From assembly GCA_963704515.1 (NCBI GenBank), contig OY969913.1, forward strand, positions 1,116,001 through 1,180,000: a stretch of DNA of 64,000 nt, given 5' to 3'. Of the stretch, positions 16,854-25,557 are shown piece after piece; position 1 is the stretch's first letter; every line of letters begins with the position of its first letter. This DNA comes from VRUE01 sp963704515 (lineage in GTDB: Bacteria > Actinomycetota > Thermoleophilia > Solirubrobacterales > 70-9). The translations under genes and the position numbers were made by a program. The notes under the pieces are model-generated. The model was given only the letters and a program-made list of their open reading frames with translations, was not told where the DNA came from and did not search any database.

Positions 16854-19180
16854 GCGCTGATGCCTTCGCGGGAGGGCGCGCCCTCCCGCGGAACGGGCTT
16901 CGGCTTGAGGCGCACGGGGGCGGTGGAGAGGGCCTGCACGCGCAGGTCGCTCCAGGTGAGGCCCTCGCGAACCAGGGCGGGCAGGCCGAGGGTGACCGCG
17001 GTGGCGATCTCGACCGCCTGCAGGATCACGCCGTAGGCGAGGGCGTCGGCCGTGCTGACGCCGAAGCCGGTGTGCAGGACGCTGATCACCGCGAGCTGGA
17101 AGACGCCGATGTTGGACGGCGTCGCCGGGACGACGGCGGTGACGTTGACGGCGAAGAGGACGGCCGCGGCGGCGCCGATCCCCGCCTGGCCGTTGAGCCC
17201 CAGCGCGGCGAGCAGCGCCCAGCAGGCGCTGAGCTGGATCGCCCAGGCGGTGAGCTGCGCGGCCGCGGCCGCGATCCCGCGGCGCGGCGTGCGGAAGACG
17301 CTCAGCCCGGCCCGGACCTGGATCAGGGCCGAGTGCAGCCAGGCGCCGATCCGCGCCAGGCGGCCGTTGCCGTTGCGCCGCATCAGCGGCGGCGCGAGCA
17401 GGACGACGAGCAGCAGGATCAGCGGCACGAAGCTGAAGGCGAAGAGCTTCTGCGTGCTGGAGTGGAAGAGGTCCGTGGTGGAGACGATGATCGCCCCGAG
17501 CATCGCCAGGGCGACGATGTTGAGCACGGTCTGGGAGACCAGGGTGCCGAGCAGCACCGGGAAGGTCTCGCGCATGCGCCCGATTCGCCGCGCCAGCGAC
17601 ATCGCCCGGGCCGGCTCGCCGAGGCGGGCCGGCAGAGTCGCCGACATCAGCACCCCGATCATCGTCGCCGAGGTCACGTCGCGGCGCCGCACCGGGCGCA
17701 GCGGCAGCGCCGCGCGCACGATCCAGTACCAGGAGGCGGCGCGGAAGAAGAGCGAGAGCCCCATCAGCGCGCAGGCGACCAGCACCCAGGTGAGGTTGGA
17801 GCGGACGATGCTTTCGACCACCTTGTCGACACCGATCTTCTGCGCGGCCAGGGCGGTGAGGCCGACGCCGATCGCACCGGCGGCGGTCAGCCCGATGCGA
17901 CGGGCGGCCTGGCGCCGCCGCTTGACCGGTTGCGCCGGCGCGGGGTCGAGCGATGGAAGCTTCGTCGGCGGACTCGGCGGCAGGCCGTCGGCGGACGTCA
18001 GGCCCATCCAGAGCGCCGCCCGCTCGGTCGCGTTCTCGGGCCGCGGCGCCTCGACCGCGCGCTCGTAGACCGATGTGACCCGGTCGGCGACGTGCGGCCA
18101 GGCGTAGCGCTCGGCGCTCTTGCGCGCGGCACGTCCCATCGTCGCCAGGCGCTCGGGCTCGTGGTGGGCGCGCTGCAGCTCCTCGGCCAGGCGCTGCGGA
18201 TCGCCGGGCGGGACGAGGATCCCGTCGACACCGTCGGTGACGACGTCGCTGTAGCCGGCGATCGCGGAGGCGATCGCCGGCGTGCCGGCGGCGAAGGCCT
18301 CGGTGAGGACCATGCCGAAGCTCTCGCCCGAGAGCGAGGGGGCGCAGAGCACGTCGGCCTCGTGCAGGGCGGTCTGCAGGGCGGAACCGGAGACGCGGCC
18401 GCGGACGTCGATCCAGCGCATCGTCTCCGGATCGGCGAGGTAACGCAGCACGTCCTCGCGCTCGGCGCCGATCACCGTCAGCCGGCTCGGCACGTGCTCG
18501 ACCAGGGCGCCGAAGGCGGAGAGCAGGACCGGCAGGCCCTTGCGCTCCTCGGGGCGGCCGACGAAGAGCACCCGCAGCTCATCCGAAGCCGGCTTGGGAG
18601 CGCTTGGCGCGGCGGCGACGTCGACGCCATTGGGGATTACCTCGTAGTGACCGCCGTACCAGCGCCGGCCGGTCCAGGCGGCGGCCTCGGAGACCGCGAT
18701 CCGCGCCGCCAGCCGGTTGAACACGCGCCGCGCGCCGAACCCGGTCGCGATGTAGTTGGGGGCGGCCTTGGTCGAGTAGGCGTGGAAGGTGCCGACCGCG
18801 GGGATCTCGCTGCCGAGCGCCGCGTTCCAGCCGACCAGCGGCACCAGCGGCTCGTGGATGTGGACGACGTCGAAGCGACCCTCGCGCAGCTCGCGCCGCG
18901 GAGCGCGGACGCCGCCGGCCGGGAAGGCGGCGAGGTTGGAGACGGCCCCATTGGCCGGGAGGCCGATCGTGCGTCCGAGCGGGACCAGGTAATCGGGTCG
19001 CGAGCGCGACTCCGGCGCAGCGCGATGCAGCGCCTTGCTCAGGCGTCCGGGGGGATCGAAGGGCGCCAGCACCCGAACGTAGTGGCCGCGGCCGAGGAAC
19101 TCCTCGGCAAGCGCCTCCACGTGCCGGTTCACGCCGCCCTGGTAGCTCCAGGAATATGGCGAGACGAGTGCGATTCGCAC
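16850..19180 (-). CDS. Fused GT4 glycosyltransferase and flippase-like (UPF0104) membrane protein
   Basis: A 776-residue two-domain protein. The N-terminal ~375 residues are a GT-B, family GT4 enzyme: VRIALVSPYSWSYQGGVNRH at the start, EVIPNGVDV, VLFVGRPEERKGLPVLL, and the E-x7-E region in SGESFGMVLTEAFAAGTPAIA. After a proline-rich linker, residues ~430-760 form seven or eight transmembrane helices of the lysylphosphatidylglycerol-synthase/UPF0104 type (SATLPARLGEPARAMSLARR, VVPATPSNIGVFQLAVISVL). GTG at 19180 is chosen because the protein then begins like PimA, and the frame further upstream overlaps the next gene. Likely role: glycosylation of a lipid or envelope glycan. The fusion is the notable point. 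Confidence 0.85.
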   Translation of the reverse strand: MRIALVSPYSWSYQGGVNRHVEALAEEFLGRGHYVRVLAPFDPPGRLSKALHRAAPESRSRPDYLVPLGRTIGLPANGAVSNLAAFPAGGVRAPRRELREGRFDVVHIHEPLVPLVGWNAALGSEIPAVGTFHAYSTKAAPNYIATGFGARRVFNRLAARIAVSEAAAWTGRRWYGGHYEVIPNGVDVAAAPSAPKPASDELRVLFVGRPEERKGLPVLLSAFGALVEHVPSRLTVIGAEREDVLRYLADPETMRWIDVRGRVSGSALQTALHEADVLCAPSLSGESFGMVLTEAFAAGTPAIASAIAGYSDVVTDGVDGILVPPGDPQRLAEELQRAHHEPERLATMGRAARKSAERYAWPHVADRVTSVYERAVEAPRPENATERAALWMGLTSADGLPPSPPTKLPSLDPAPAQPVKRRRQAARRIGLTAAGAIGVGLTALAAQKIGVDKVVESIVRSNLTWVLVACALMGLSLFFRAASWYWIVRAALPLRPVRRRDVTSATMIGVLMSATLPARLGEPARAMSLARRIGRMRETFPVLLGTLVSQTVLNIVALAMLGAIIVSTTDLFHSSTQKLFAFSFVPLILLLVVLLAPPLMRRNGNGRLARIGAWLHSALIQVRAGLSVFRTPRRGIAAAAAQLTAWAIQLSACWALLAALGLNGQAGIGAAAAVLFAVNVTAVVPATPSNIGVFQLAVISVLHTGFGVSTADALAYGVILQAVEIATAVTLGLPALVREGLTWSDLRVQALSTAPVRLKPKPVPREGAPSREGISA
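16867..16890. terminator. 24-bp perfect palindrome at 3' end of DegV gene
   Basis: CGCGGGAGGGCG followed directly by its reverse complement lies 14 bp after the DegV stop, inside the last codons of the convergent glycosyltransferase-fusion gene. It could form a hairpin terminating the DegV transcript while encoding the S-R-E-G end of the fusion protein. Confidence 0.5.
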
Positions 19181-19226
19181 TAACGCGAAGGGTAGTCGAT
19201 TCCCCAGCGGGGAACTCGGGGATCGC

Positions 19227-21188
19227 TCAGGCAGGCGCCTCGCTCCAGGCATAGGCCAGGAAAGCGAGCAGGTAGGCGGCGCCGATCTCGAGCAGCAGGG
19301 CGCCGGAGTCGTTGGCGAGGGTGCCGATCAGGGTTGCCGCGACGGCGCCCAGCAGCCCGGCGCGGACGGCGGGGAAGGGGCCCAGCCAGGCGCGCAGCCG
19401 CTCGCGACGGGCGACGGCCACGGCCGCGGCGGCGGCGATCAGCGGCAGGAAGACGAAGACGATCGGGCGGACGAAGCTGTGCGCGGAGAGCTGCAGGCGG
19501 CGCTGGGCGACATCGCCGAGATCGCCGAGGCCGCCGGCGTCGAGCACCGAGCGGGTGAAGTGGGCGTTGGCGCCGGTGAGCAGGTCGGCGAGGGAGGTTA
19601 GGGCGAGCAGGCCGAGGGGCGCGGCGATCACGAGCAGCACCGCCCGCCGTCGCCGCCCGGCGATCGCGACGGCGGCGACGGCGGCGCCCACCGGGAGCAC
19701 GATCGCCGCGCCGACGTCGGCGCCGAAGCGCCCGGCGGCGAAGACCGCGGCGCAGAGCAGGCCGCTGACGAGGAAGGCGACGGCGGCGCGGCGCGGCGCG
19801 AGCCTTGGCCACCAGCCGGCCAGCGCGGCGCCGGTGCCGCCGACGGCGAGCACCCCGAAAGTCGCCTCGAGCTCGTTGCCGATCCCGTAGAAGCGCACCC
19901 CGAGCCCCGGGTTGGGGCCGAGCAGCGAGAGCGAGGTGAGCGGCGAGCCGGCGATCATGTCGACCGCGTAGGCGAGCACGACGGCGGTCGAGGCGACGGC
20001 CAGCGCCCGGTAGCCGCGCAGCAGGCGCAGGGTCGCGGCGGCGAGCAGGGGCGCCCCGACCATGACCAGCAGCTGTTCCCCTTCGCGAGTCGGTTCCAGC
20101 GCCGCTCCGGCGAGCAGCACCAGCGGCAGGTAGACGATGCTGAGCACCAGCAGCCGCACCGCTACCCGCGCGACCCGCTCGGCGCTGACCAGAGCCGCGA
20201 CCCCGAAGACAACCAGCCAGACCAGCAGGCCGATCCCGATCACCGGCCCGCGCCGCACGGGGATAGCCGCCATCCGATTTCCCAGCGCTTCGATCCCGGC
20301 CACGTCCACCCGGCCCTCGGACCGGATTGCCTGCCCGGACATCTGCGAAGGCACCGCGATCCCGAGCCGCTGAAGGATCGTCGGCGCAACATCCGTCGAG
20401 AGCACGTACCCATTGGTCCGCGTGCTGTCCGACGTCAGGTCCCCATCGAACCCGCGCCCCGCGACCCCGATCGCCAGCTGCCGGTCCTTGGCCGGCGGCG
20501 CCCGCCCGATCGCGATCAGCAGGTCGTTGTCGCGGAGGCTGTCGGCCAGCGACGGGAGGCGCCGGAGGGTCGAGCTCCTGGCTTCGAAGGTTGGGGGGGA
20601 GTGCGGGTGGGGGGTTCCGCTTAACTTTTTCGGTGGGACGGCCCTCGCCGTCCGAGATTCGGACGACGAAAAAGTACAAGACGCTCCACCCCCCACCCGC
20701 ACTCCCACCCCGTGCGCTTCCAGGGTCGAGACGAGCAGGCCCGGAACGATTTCCGCAGGAGCCGACCCCGCTCGCTTCATTGCAGCTCGCCACCAGCCCC
20801 GACAAGCCTTCGCAGAAAGCTTCCCCACCTTGGGCGGAAGCTCTTCCCCATAAAGCGAATCAAACACCCGGTTCCCCTGCGAGATATCGAGATAAGTCTG
20901 CGCCGCCGGCACCGCCCCCAGCCCAGCGCTGAGCAGCCCCGGAGAGACGCCTCGAACCCCAGCAAGCTTCCTCACCGAGGTGCCCCGTGGCAGCAACGCC
21001 AGCGTGATCCGCGTCGAGTCGTCCTTCGTCCTTTGGACCGGGACTTGGGCAGGGGGTGGAGCGTCTTGTACTTTTTCGTAGTGTGAACCTCGGACGGCGA
21101 GGGCCGTCCCACCGAAAAAGTTAAGCGGAACCCCCTGCCCAAGTCCCGCAACGCCCAGCGAGAGACTGACCACCATCGTCAACCACAT
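19227..21188 (-). CDS. Alkaline-phosphatase-like/multi-TM membrane protein with two element insertions
   Basis: A 653-residue protein. ATG at 21188 opens a signal peptide (MWLTMVVSLSLGVAGLG). The next ~300 residues are an extracytoplasmic domain whose YVLSTDVAPTILQRLGIAVP segment resembles the C-terminal part of alkaline phosphatase/sulfatase folds; the metal-binding start of that fold is not evident. About eight transmembrane helices follow, with the family motif G-V-R-F-Y-G-I-G-N-E-L-E. Residues ~14-50 and ~161-197 are encoded by two copies, in opposite orientation, of the palindromic element at 21039-21148 and 20597-20706; both keep the frame open. Its ATG overlaps that of the divergent HemQ gene within a CATG. 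Confidence 0.65.
   Translation of the reverse strand: MWLTMVVSLSLGVAGLGQGVPLNFFGGTALAVRGSHYEKVQDAPPPAQVPVQRTKDDSTRITLALLPRGTSVRKLAGVRGVSPGLLSAGLGAVPAAQTYLDISQGNRVFDSLYGEELPPKVGKLSAKACRGWWRAAMKRAGSAPAEIVPGLLVSTLEAHGVGVRVGGGASCTFSSSESRTARAVPPKKLSGTPHPHSPPTFEARSSTLRRLPSLADSLRDNDLLIAIGRAPPAKDRQLAIGVAGRGFDGDLTSDSTRTNGYVLSTDVAPTILQRLGIAVPSQMSGQAIRSEGRVDVAGIEALGNRMAAIPVRRGPVIGIGLLVWLVVFGVAALVSAERVARVAVRLLVLSIVYLPLVLLAGAALEPTREGEQLLVMVGAPLLAAATLRLLRGYRALAVASTAVVLAYAVDMIAGSPLTSLSLLGPNPGLGVRFYGIGNELEATFGVLAVGGTGAALAGWWPRLAPRRAAVAFLVSGLLCAAVFAAGRFGADVGAAIVLPVGAAVAAVAIAGRRRRAVLLVIAAPLGLLALTSLADLLTGANAHFTRSVLDAGGLGDLGDVAQRRLQLSAHSFVRPIVFVFLPLIAAAAAVAVARRERLRAWLGPFPAVRAGLLGAVAATLIGTLANDSGALLLEIGAAYLLAFLAYAWSEAPA
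20597..20706. repeat. Palindromic element family A, copy 1 (inside a coding frame)
   Basis: Core 20616-20687 (72 nt) begins TCCGCTTAACTTTTTCGGTG and ends ACGAAAAAGTACAAGACGCT plus CC, with an internal hairpin GACGGC-cctc-GCCGTC. It is bracketed by a perfect 19-bp inverted repeat specific to this locus (20597-20615 and 20688-20706). It lies in frame within the phosphatase-like gene and encodes residues ~161-197. Forward orientation. Confidence 0.85.
21039..21148. repeat. Palindromic element family A, copy 2 (inside a coding frame)
   Basis: This is the same 72-nt core in reverse orientation (21058-21129), bracketed by a different perfect 19-bp inverted repeat (21039-21057 and 21130-21148). It encodes residues ~14-50 of the phosphatase-like protein, directly after the signal peptide. 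The core differs from copy 1 mainly in the central loop. Confidence 0.85.
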
Positions 21189-21882
21189 GGCCGACCGCAC
21201 CTTCGCAAAGTTCAGCTTCTTCAAGGTCGATCCCGCCTGGCGTCGCCGCGACCCCGACCTGCGGGCCGCTGACAAGCAGGAGTTCCTCGCCGCCTGCGAG
21301 GACTTCGCCATCGACCGCTCATTGCGCGCCTACTCAACCATAGGCACGCGCGGCGACGTCGACCTGGTGCTGCTCAGCCAGAGCCCGAGCCTCGACGATC
21401 TGCACACGTTCCACGTCGTGCTCGGCCAGAGCGGCCTGGCGAAGTGGATGGAGACGCCCCACTCGTTCCTCTCGATGACCAAGCGCTCGCCCTACTCCGA
21501 CGAGCAGGCGCGGCCGGAGATCTGCGTCTCCGAGCGCAAGTACCTCTTCCTCTACCCGATGGTCAAGCAGCGCCGCTGGTACGGGCTGCCGCCCGAGGAG
21601 CGCGGGCGGATCATGAAGAGCCACATCGAGGTCGGCCGGCGCCATCCCGAGATCACGATCAACACGACCTACTCCTACGGCCTCGACGACCAGGAGTTCG
21701 TCGTCTGCTTCGAGGGCGACGACCCCGGCGAGTTCCTCGACCTGGTCAACGAGCTGCGCCCGACCGAGTCGAGCGAGTACACCGAGCGCGAGACTCCGAT
21801 CTTCACCTGCCTGGCGCTCTCGGTGCCCAAGGCCCTCGACGCACTCGACGGCGTGCCCAGCGCCGTCGCCGCCGGAGCATGA
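21187..21882 (+). CDS. hemQ: HemQ-like coproheme decarboxylase (chlorite dismutase family)
   Basis: A 231-residue protein of the chlorite dismutase/HemQ family, which completes heme synthesis in monoderm bacteria by oxidative decarboxylation of coproheme. Conserved family stretches are KYLFLYPMVKQRRWYGLPPEER, MKSHIEVGRRHPEI (candidate proximal heme His) and YSYGLDDQEFVVCFEGDDP. Length is typical of the actinobacterial form. ATG at 21187 shares bases with the divergent ATG of the neighbouring membrane gene. The next gene overlaps by four bases and may be co-translated. Confidence 0.87.
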   Translation: MADRTFAKFSFFKVDPAWRRRDPDLRAADKQEFLAACEDFAIDRSLRAYSTIGTRGDVDLVLLSQSPSLDDLHTFHVVLGQSGLAKWMETPHSFLSMTKRSPYSDEQARPEICVSERKYLFLYPMVKQRRWYGLPPEERGRIMKSHIEVGRRHPEITINTTYSYGLDDQEFVVCFEGDDPGEFLDLVNELRPTESSEYTERETPIFTCLALSVPKALDALDGVPSAVAAGA

Positions 21883-22418
21883 CCACCCAGTCGCTCAGTT
21901 ACGCGATCGACGAGCACGACCACATCGTCAAGGTCGACGAGGGCTACTACAGCTTCGCCGAGGAGAACGGCTGGCACGAGGCCGGCAGCAGCCTCGGCCG
22001 TTCGCTCTGGGACTACGTCGCCGGCCACGAACTGCGCAAGCTGCAGCGGCTGCTGGTGCGCCGCATCCGCGACGAGGTCGGCGACGTCGAGCTGCCCTTC
22101 CGCTGCGACGGGCCCGACGTGCGGCGCGAGATGAACATCCGCATCGTCGCTCGCCCCGGCGGCCGGGCCGTGCTCTTCGCCGCCCGGCTGCGCTCCGAAG
22201 AGGCGCGCGACGCGCCGCAGCCGCTGCTCGACCCGACGGCGCCGCGCGCCGGCAAGCTGCTGCCGATGTGCGGCTGGTGCGACCGCTTCGAGGTCGGCGG
22301 AGAGTGGGTCGAGGTCGAGGAGGCGGCGCGCCGCCTGGAGCTCTTCAACCGGCCGGAGCTGCCGCCGATCAGCCACGGCGTCTGCCCCGAGTGCAACGAG
22401 CTGCTGCTCGCCGCGTAG
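21879..22418 (+). CDS. PAS-like protein with C-terminal CxxC...CPxC motif
   Basis: A 179-residue protein; ATG at 21879 overlaps the HemQ stop. The first ~110 residues look like a PAS-type sensor fold (YAIDEHDHIVKVDEGYYSFAEENGW, then GRSLWDYVAG). The end carries M-C-G-W-C-D-R-F...W-V-E-V-E-E and I-S-H-G-V-C-P-E-C-N-E-L. That paired-cysteine motif is seen at the end of many PAS and response-regulator proteins, and may bind metal or a redox partner. No output domain is present. Coupling to hemQ suggests heme- or redox-related sensing, which is inference. Confidence 0.65.
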   Translation: MTTQSLSYAIDEHDHIVKVDEGYYSFAEENGWHEAGSSLGRSLWDYVAGHELRKLQRLLVRRIRDEVGDVELPFRCDGPDVRREMNIRIVARPGGRAVLFAARLRSEEARDAPQPLLDPTAPRAGKLLPMCGWCDRFEVGGEWVEVEEAARRLELFNRPELPPISHGVCPECNELLLAA

Positions 22419-22458
22419 GCGCCCGGCGCTCCGAGTTCCCTATTCTTTCGCGCTCGCG

Positions 22459-23865
22459 ATGACCAAGATCGGAACCGAAGAGACCCCCCTGCGCGTCGCC
22501 ATCGTCGGCGCCGGACCGTCCGGCTTCTACGCCGCCGAGCACATCCTCAAAGACGGCGACCTGCACGCCCAGGTCGACCTCTTCGACCGGCTGCCGACGC
22601 CCTTCGGGCTCGTTCGGGGTGGGGTCGCCCCCGACCACCCGAAGATCAAGTCGGTGATTCGCGTCTACGAGAAAACCGCGGCGCGCGAGGGCTTCCGTTT
22701 CTTCGGCAACGTCAAGGTCGGCCACGACATCGAGGTCGAGGACCTCGAAAGGCTCTACCACGCGATCGTCTTCACGGTCGGCTGTGAGACCGACCGCCAG
22801 CTCGGCATTCCCGGCGAAGAGCTGCCCGGCAGCCGCGCCGCCACCGCCTTCGTCGGCTGGTACAACGCCCACCCCGACTACGCCGACGACGAGTGGGACC
22901 TCTCCTGCGAGCGCGCCGTGGTGATCGGCAACGGCAACGTGGCGATGGACGTCGCCCGGGTGCTGGCGCTGACCGACCACGAGCTGCGCCAGACCGACAC
23001 CGCCGACCACGCGATCGAGGTCCTCGACGCGAAGGGCATCCGCGAGATCGTCGTCCTCGGCCGTCGCGGTCCGGTGCAGGCGGCCTTCACCAACCCCGAG
23101 ATCAAGGAGTTGGGGGAGATGGAGGACGCCGACGTGATCGTCGACCCGACGGAGGTCGAGCTCGACCCGGCGAGCGCCGCCTACCTCGCTTCCGATGAGG
23201 CCGACAAGACGACCCGGGTCAACGTCGAGACGCTGACCGAGTTCGCGCGACGCACGCCCGCGGGCCGCAAGCAGCGGATCGTCCTGCGCTTCCTCGCCTC
23301 GCCGCTCGAGATCAGGGGCGAGGGCAAGGTCGAATCGATCGTCATCGGTCGCAACGAGCTGGTCGAGGAGGGCGGCGCCCTGCGCGCCCGCGACACCGGC
23401 GAGCGCGAAGAGCTCGAGTGTGGCCTCGTGCTGCGCTCGGTCGGCTACACCGGCATCCCGATCGAGGGCGTCCCCTTCGACGAGAAGCGCGGCCTGATCC
23501 TCAACGAGGGCGGCCGCGTGCTCGACTCGCACGACGCCGGTCACCGGGTCGGCCACTACACGGCCGGCTGGATCAAGCGCGGCCCTTCCGGGGTAATCGG
23601 GACGAACAAGAAGGACGCCCTGGAGACGGTCCAGCACCTCTTCGCCGATGTCGAGTCGCAGACGCTGCTCGACCCGGAGAGCCCCGATCCTGTCGCCGTC
23701 GAGGCGCTCCTCGCCGAGCGCGGCGTGCGCTACGTGAGCTTCGAGGACTGGCAGGCGATCGACCAGGCCGAGGTCGGCCGGGGCGAGCCGCACGGCCGTC
23801 CGCGGGTCAAGTTCGTCCGGGTTGACGAGATGCTCGCCACCCTCGGCGAGCGCGTTTCCGGCTGA
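22459..23865 (+). CDS. Ferredoxin-NADP+ reductase, FprA/adrenodoxin-reductase type
   Basis: A 468-residue flavoprotein. The N-terminal FAD site is VAIVGAGPSGFYAAEHIL, the typical TPFGLVRGGVAPDHPKIKSV motif follows, and the NADP site is VVIGNGNVAMDVARVL. The C-terminal region includes GHRVGHYTAGWIKRGPSGVIGTNKKDA. It shuttles electrons between NADP(H) and ferredoxin, for example for P450 or desaturase systems. It is co-directional with hemQ, 40 bp after the PAS-like gene. Confidence 0.92.
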   Translation: MTKIGTEETPLRVAIVGAGPSGFYAAEHILKDGDLHAQVDLFDRLPTPFGLVRGGVAPDHPKIKSVIRVYEKTAAREGFRFFGNVKVGHDIEVEDLERLYHAIVFTVGCETDRQLGIPGEELPGSRAATAFVGWYNAHPDYADDEWDLSCERAVVIGNGNVAMDVARVLALTDHELRQTDTADHAIEVLDAKGIREIVVLGRRGPVQAAFTNPEIKELGEMEDADVIVDPTEVELDPASAAYLASDEADKTTRVNVETLTEFARRTPAGRKQRIVLRFLASPLEIRGEGKVESIVIGRNELVEEGGALRARDTGEREELECGLVLRSVGYTGIPIEGVPFDEKRGLILNEGGRVLDSHDAGHRVGHYTAGWIKRGPSGVIGTNKKDALETVQHLFADVESQTLLDPESPDPVAVEALLAERGVRYVSFEDWQAIDQAEVGRGEPHGRPRVKFVRVDEMLATLGERVSG

Positions 23866-24017
23866 ACGCCGGCCGCATCGCCCGCAGACGATTGTCTACA
23901 TTACTCCCAGCTGCCTGCGCTGGCAGGGAGGGGTCCGCTGCTTTCAATAGTGTGCCCATTGCTGACGGCTGTTTCCTGTAAAAAAATCTTTTCTTACCTA
24001 AATAAGCTGGGAAGGGA

Positions 24018-25013
24018 ATGCAAGCCGACAGCAAATCGTCGCCTGCGCGGGTTCGATCGGGAGGAACGGTGCTTTCCCTGATCGCCGGTCCGCTCAGCGT
24101 CCCGATCCTCCGCGCCCACCTCGACGGCCCACTGCGGTTGCCAGACCTGAGGGAACGCATCGGGGGCGCCGCGCAGACGACCCTGCGGGGCCAGGTCGGC
24201 AACCTGCGCGGCATCGGCGCTCTTGAGCGTCGGCCCCTGGGAGGGATGCCCTACGCGGTCGAGAACGAGCTGACCGACGCCGGCCGCGCCGTGCTCGTCG
24301 TCGCCGACTTAGTCGAGGCCTGGCTGATGCGGGCGCCGCAGGGCCCGATCGCGCTCGGCAGCGAGCCGGCGAAGGGGGCGATCAGGGCGCTGATCGGCGG
24401 CTGGGGCTCGACGATGCTGCGCGCCCTCGCCGCCCGTCCGCTCTCGCTCACCGAGCTGAGCAGCGTGATCGGCGACCATTCCTATCCGGCCCTCGAGCGG
24501 CGGCTGAGCGCGATGCGGGCGGCCCGCCTCGTCGAACCGCGCCCGGAGGAACGCGGCGGCGGCGGCAAGCCTTACGCGGTGACCGAGTGGACGCGGATCG
24601 CGGTCGGTCCGCTGGTCGCCGCCGGTCGCTGTGAGTGCCGCCACATGGCCGCGCTCACCGAGCCGCTGACGAGGATTGACATCGAGGCCGGTTTCCTGCT
24701 CGCCGTTCCGCTCGTGAACCTCGAGGTGACGCGCAGCGGACGGTGTCTGCTCGCCGTCGACACAGGCGGGGACGGAGGAAGCGAGTCGGGCGCGCGCCTG
24801 GCCGGGGTCCACGTGCTGATCGAGGACGGGGCCGTCGTCTCCTGCGTCTCGCGTCTCGAGCAGAACCCGAGCACCTGGGCGTTGGGCACGGTCGAGGCCT
24901 GGGTCGAGGCGATCCTCGAGGGTGAGATGGCACCGCTCCGTACCGGCGGCCACGATCCGCGCCTGGCGGAGGCGATCGTCGCCGGCCTTCGGGACTCGCT
25001 CGCTGGTACGTAG
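24018..25013 (+). CDS. Tandem HxlR-like winged-helix transcriptional regulator
   Basis: A 331-residue protein with two winged-helix units. Unit 1 (about 18-95) reads VLSLIAGPLSVPILRAHLDGPLRLPDL...LRGQVGNLRGIGALERR. Unit 2 (about 120-190) reads IGGWGSTMLRALAARPLSLTELS...LERRLSAMRAARLVEP. A C-terminal ~140-residue domain may bind a ligand. The double HxlR-like layout without a known sensor is seen in Thermoleophilia. Its upstream region (23920-24015) is locally AT-rich and may hold the promoter, but no clear hexamers were identified. The spacer before it contains no gene. Confidence 0.7.
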   Translation: MQADSKSSPARVRSGGTVLSLIAGPLSVPILRAHLDGPLRLPDLRERIGGAAQTTLRGQVGNLRGIGALERRPLGGMPYAVENELTDAGRAVLVVADLVEAWLMRAPQGPIALGSEPAKGAIRALIGGWGSTMLRALAARPLSLTELSSVIGDHSYPALERRLSAMRAARLVEPRPEERGGGGKPYAVTEWTRIAVGPLVAAGRCECRHMAALTEPLTRIDIEAGFLLAVPLVNLEVTRSGRCLLAVDTGGDGGSESGARLAGVHVLIEDGAVVSCVSRLEQNPSTWALGTVEAWVEAILEGEMAPLRTGGHDPRLAEAIVAGLRDSLAGT

Positions 25014-25557
25014 CGGCCTCTTGCGTGGCTCGGGTTGTACGTTTCTCACTGCGCTTTTACGCGCGCGCGAATTTGTGTACTGCTGGCATTTGCAGGGAAA
25101 GAACCAGTGGTTAACTTGGCAGAAAAGTTAGCGTTTGGTGTGAAAATTCTGTAGCGCTTGACCAGCGGCCGCGGTTTGGTATTCAATGCAGCGCGAGGCC
25201 ACGGTGAGGAGCCAGCGGGTGCGGCGCTCCACCGAAAGGACTCGGATCATTCTTAGAGCCCAGCGCCGAAGAGGCCTGGGCCGCAAACGGCGATAGCCAA
25301 AGGTCGGCCCCCCAAGTCGTCAGCCGGGGGGCGAGCGGTCAGTGCTGGGGCGAAGTCTTCGTGGCTTCGCCCCGGTCGCCGCGCTCTCAAACGGTCACTC
25401 CGCGCCAAACGCGATTGTCGCGCCGGGGTCCCGAATTGAGAGGATGGGACCCCGGCGCTAACCGTAACTCAATACCCCACGGGCAGAGAAACCCATGAGG
25501 CCTACATAGCATAGAGCGCAAATAGCGATGTTTCCAGTCGGTACAGACAAAGTCTTC
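25014..25557. other. 544-bp gene-free stretch with consecutive hairpins; possible structured RNA
   Basis: No coding frame is convincing here. Three stable stems follow one another: CCCCCC/GGGGGG (25308-25331), a perfect 9-bp stem GGGGCGAAG/CTTCGCCCC (25347-25373), and a perfect 13-bp stem GCGCCGGGGTCCC/GGGACCCCGGCGC (25420-25458). The stretch starts AT-rich (25035-25190), then is GC-rich. It lies downstream of both flanking convergent genes. I could not match it to a riboswitch, tmRNA, RNase P, SRP or 6S RNA. It may be a non-coding RNA or a stack of terminators. Confidence 0.45.

Noticed and set aside
16472..19183. A 903-codon plus-strand frame antisense to the glycosyltransferase fusion
   Set aside because: Arg/Asp/Gln-rich shadow of the real gene, with no start signal and no domain.
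25035..25500. Cobalamin, c-di-GMP or other riboswitch, or tmRNA/RNase P RNA
   Set aside because: The conserved boxes of those families were looked for by eye and not found; the region also lies downstream, not upstream, of metH.
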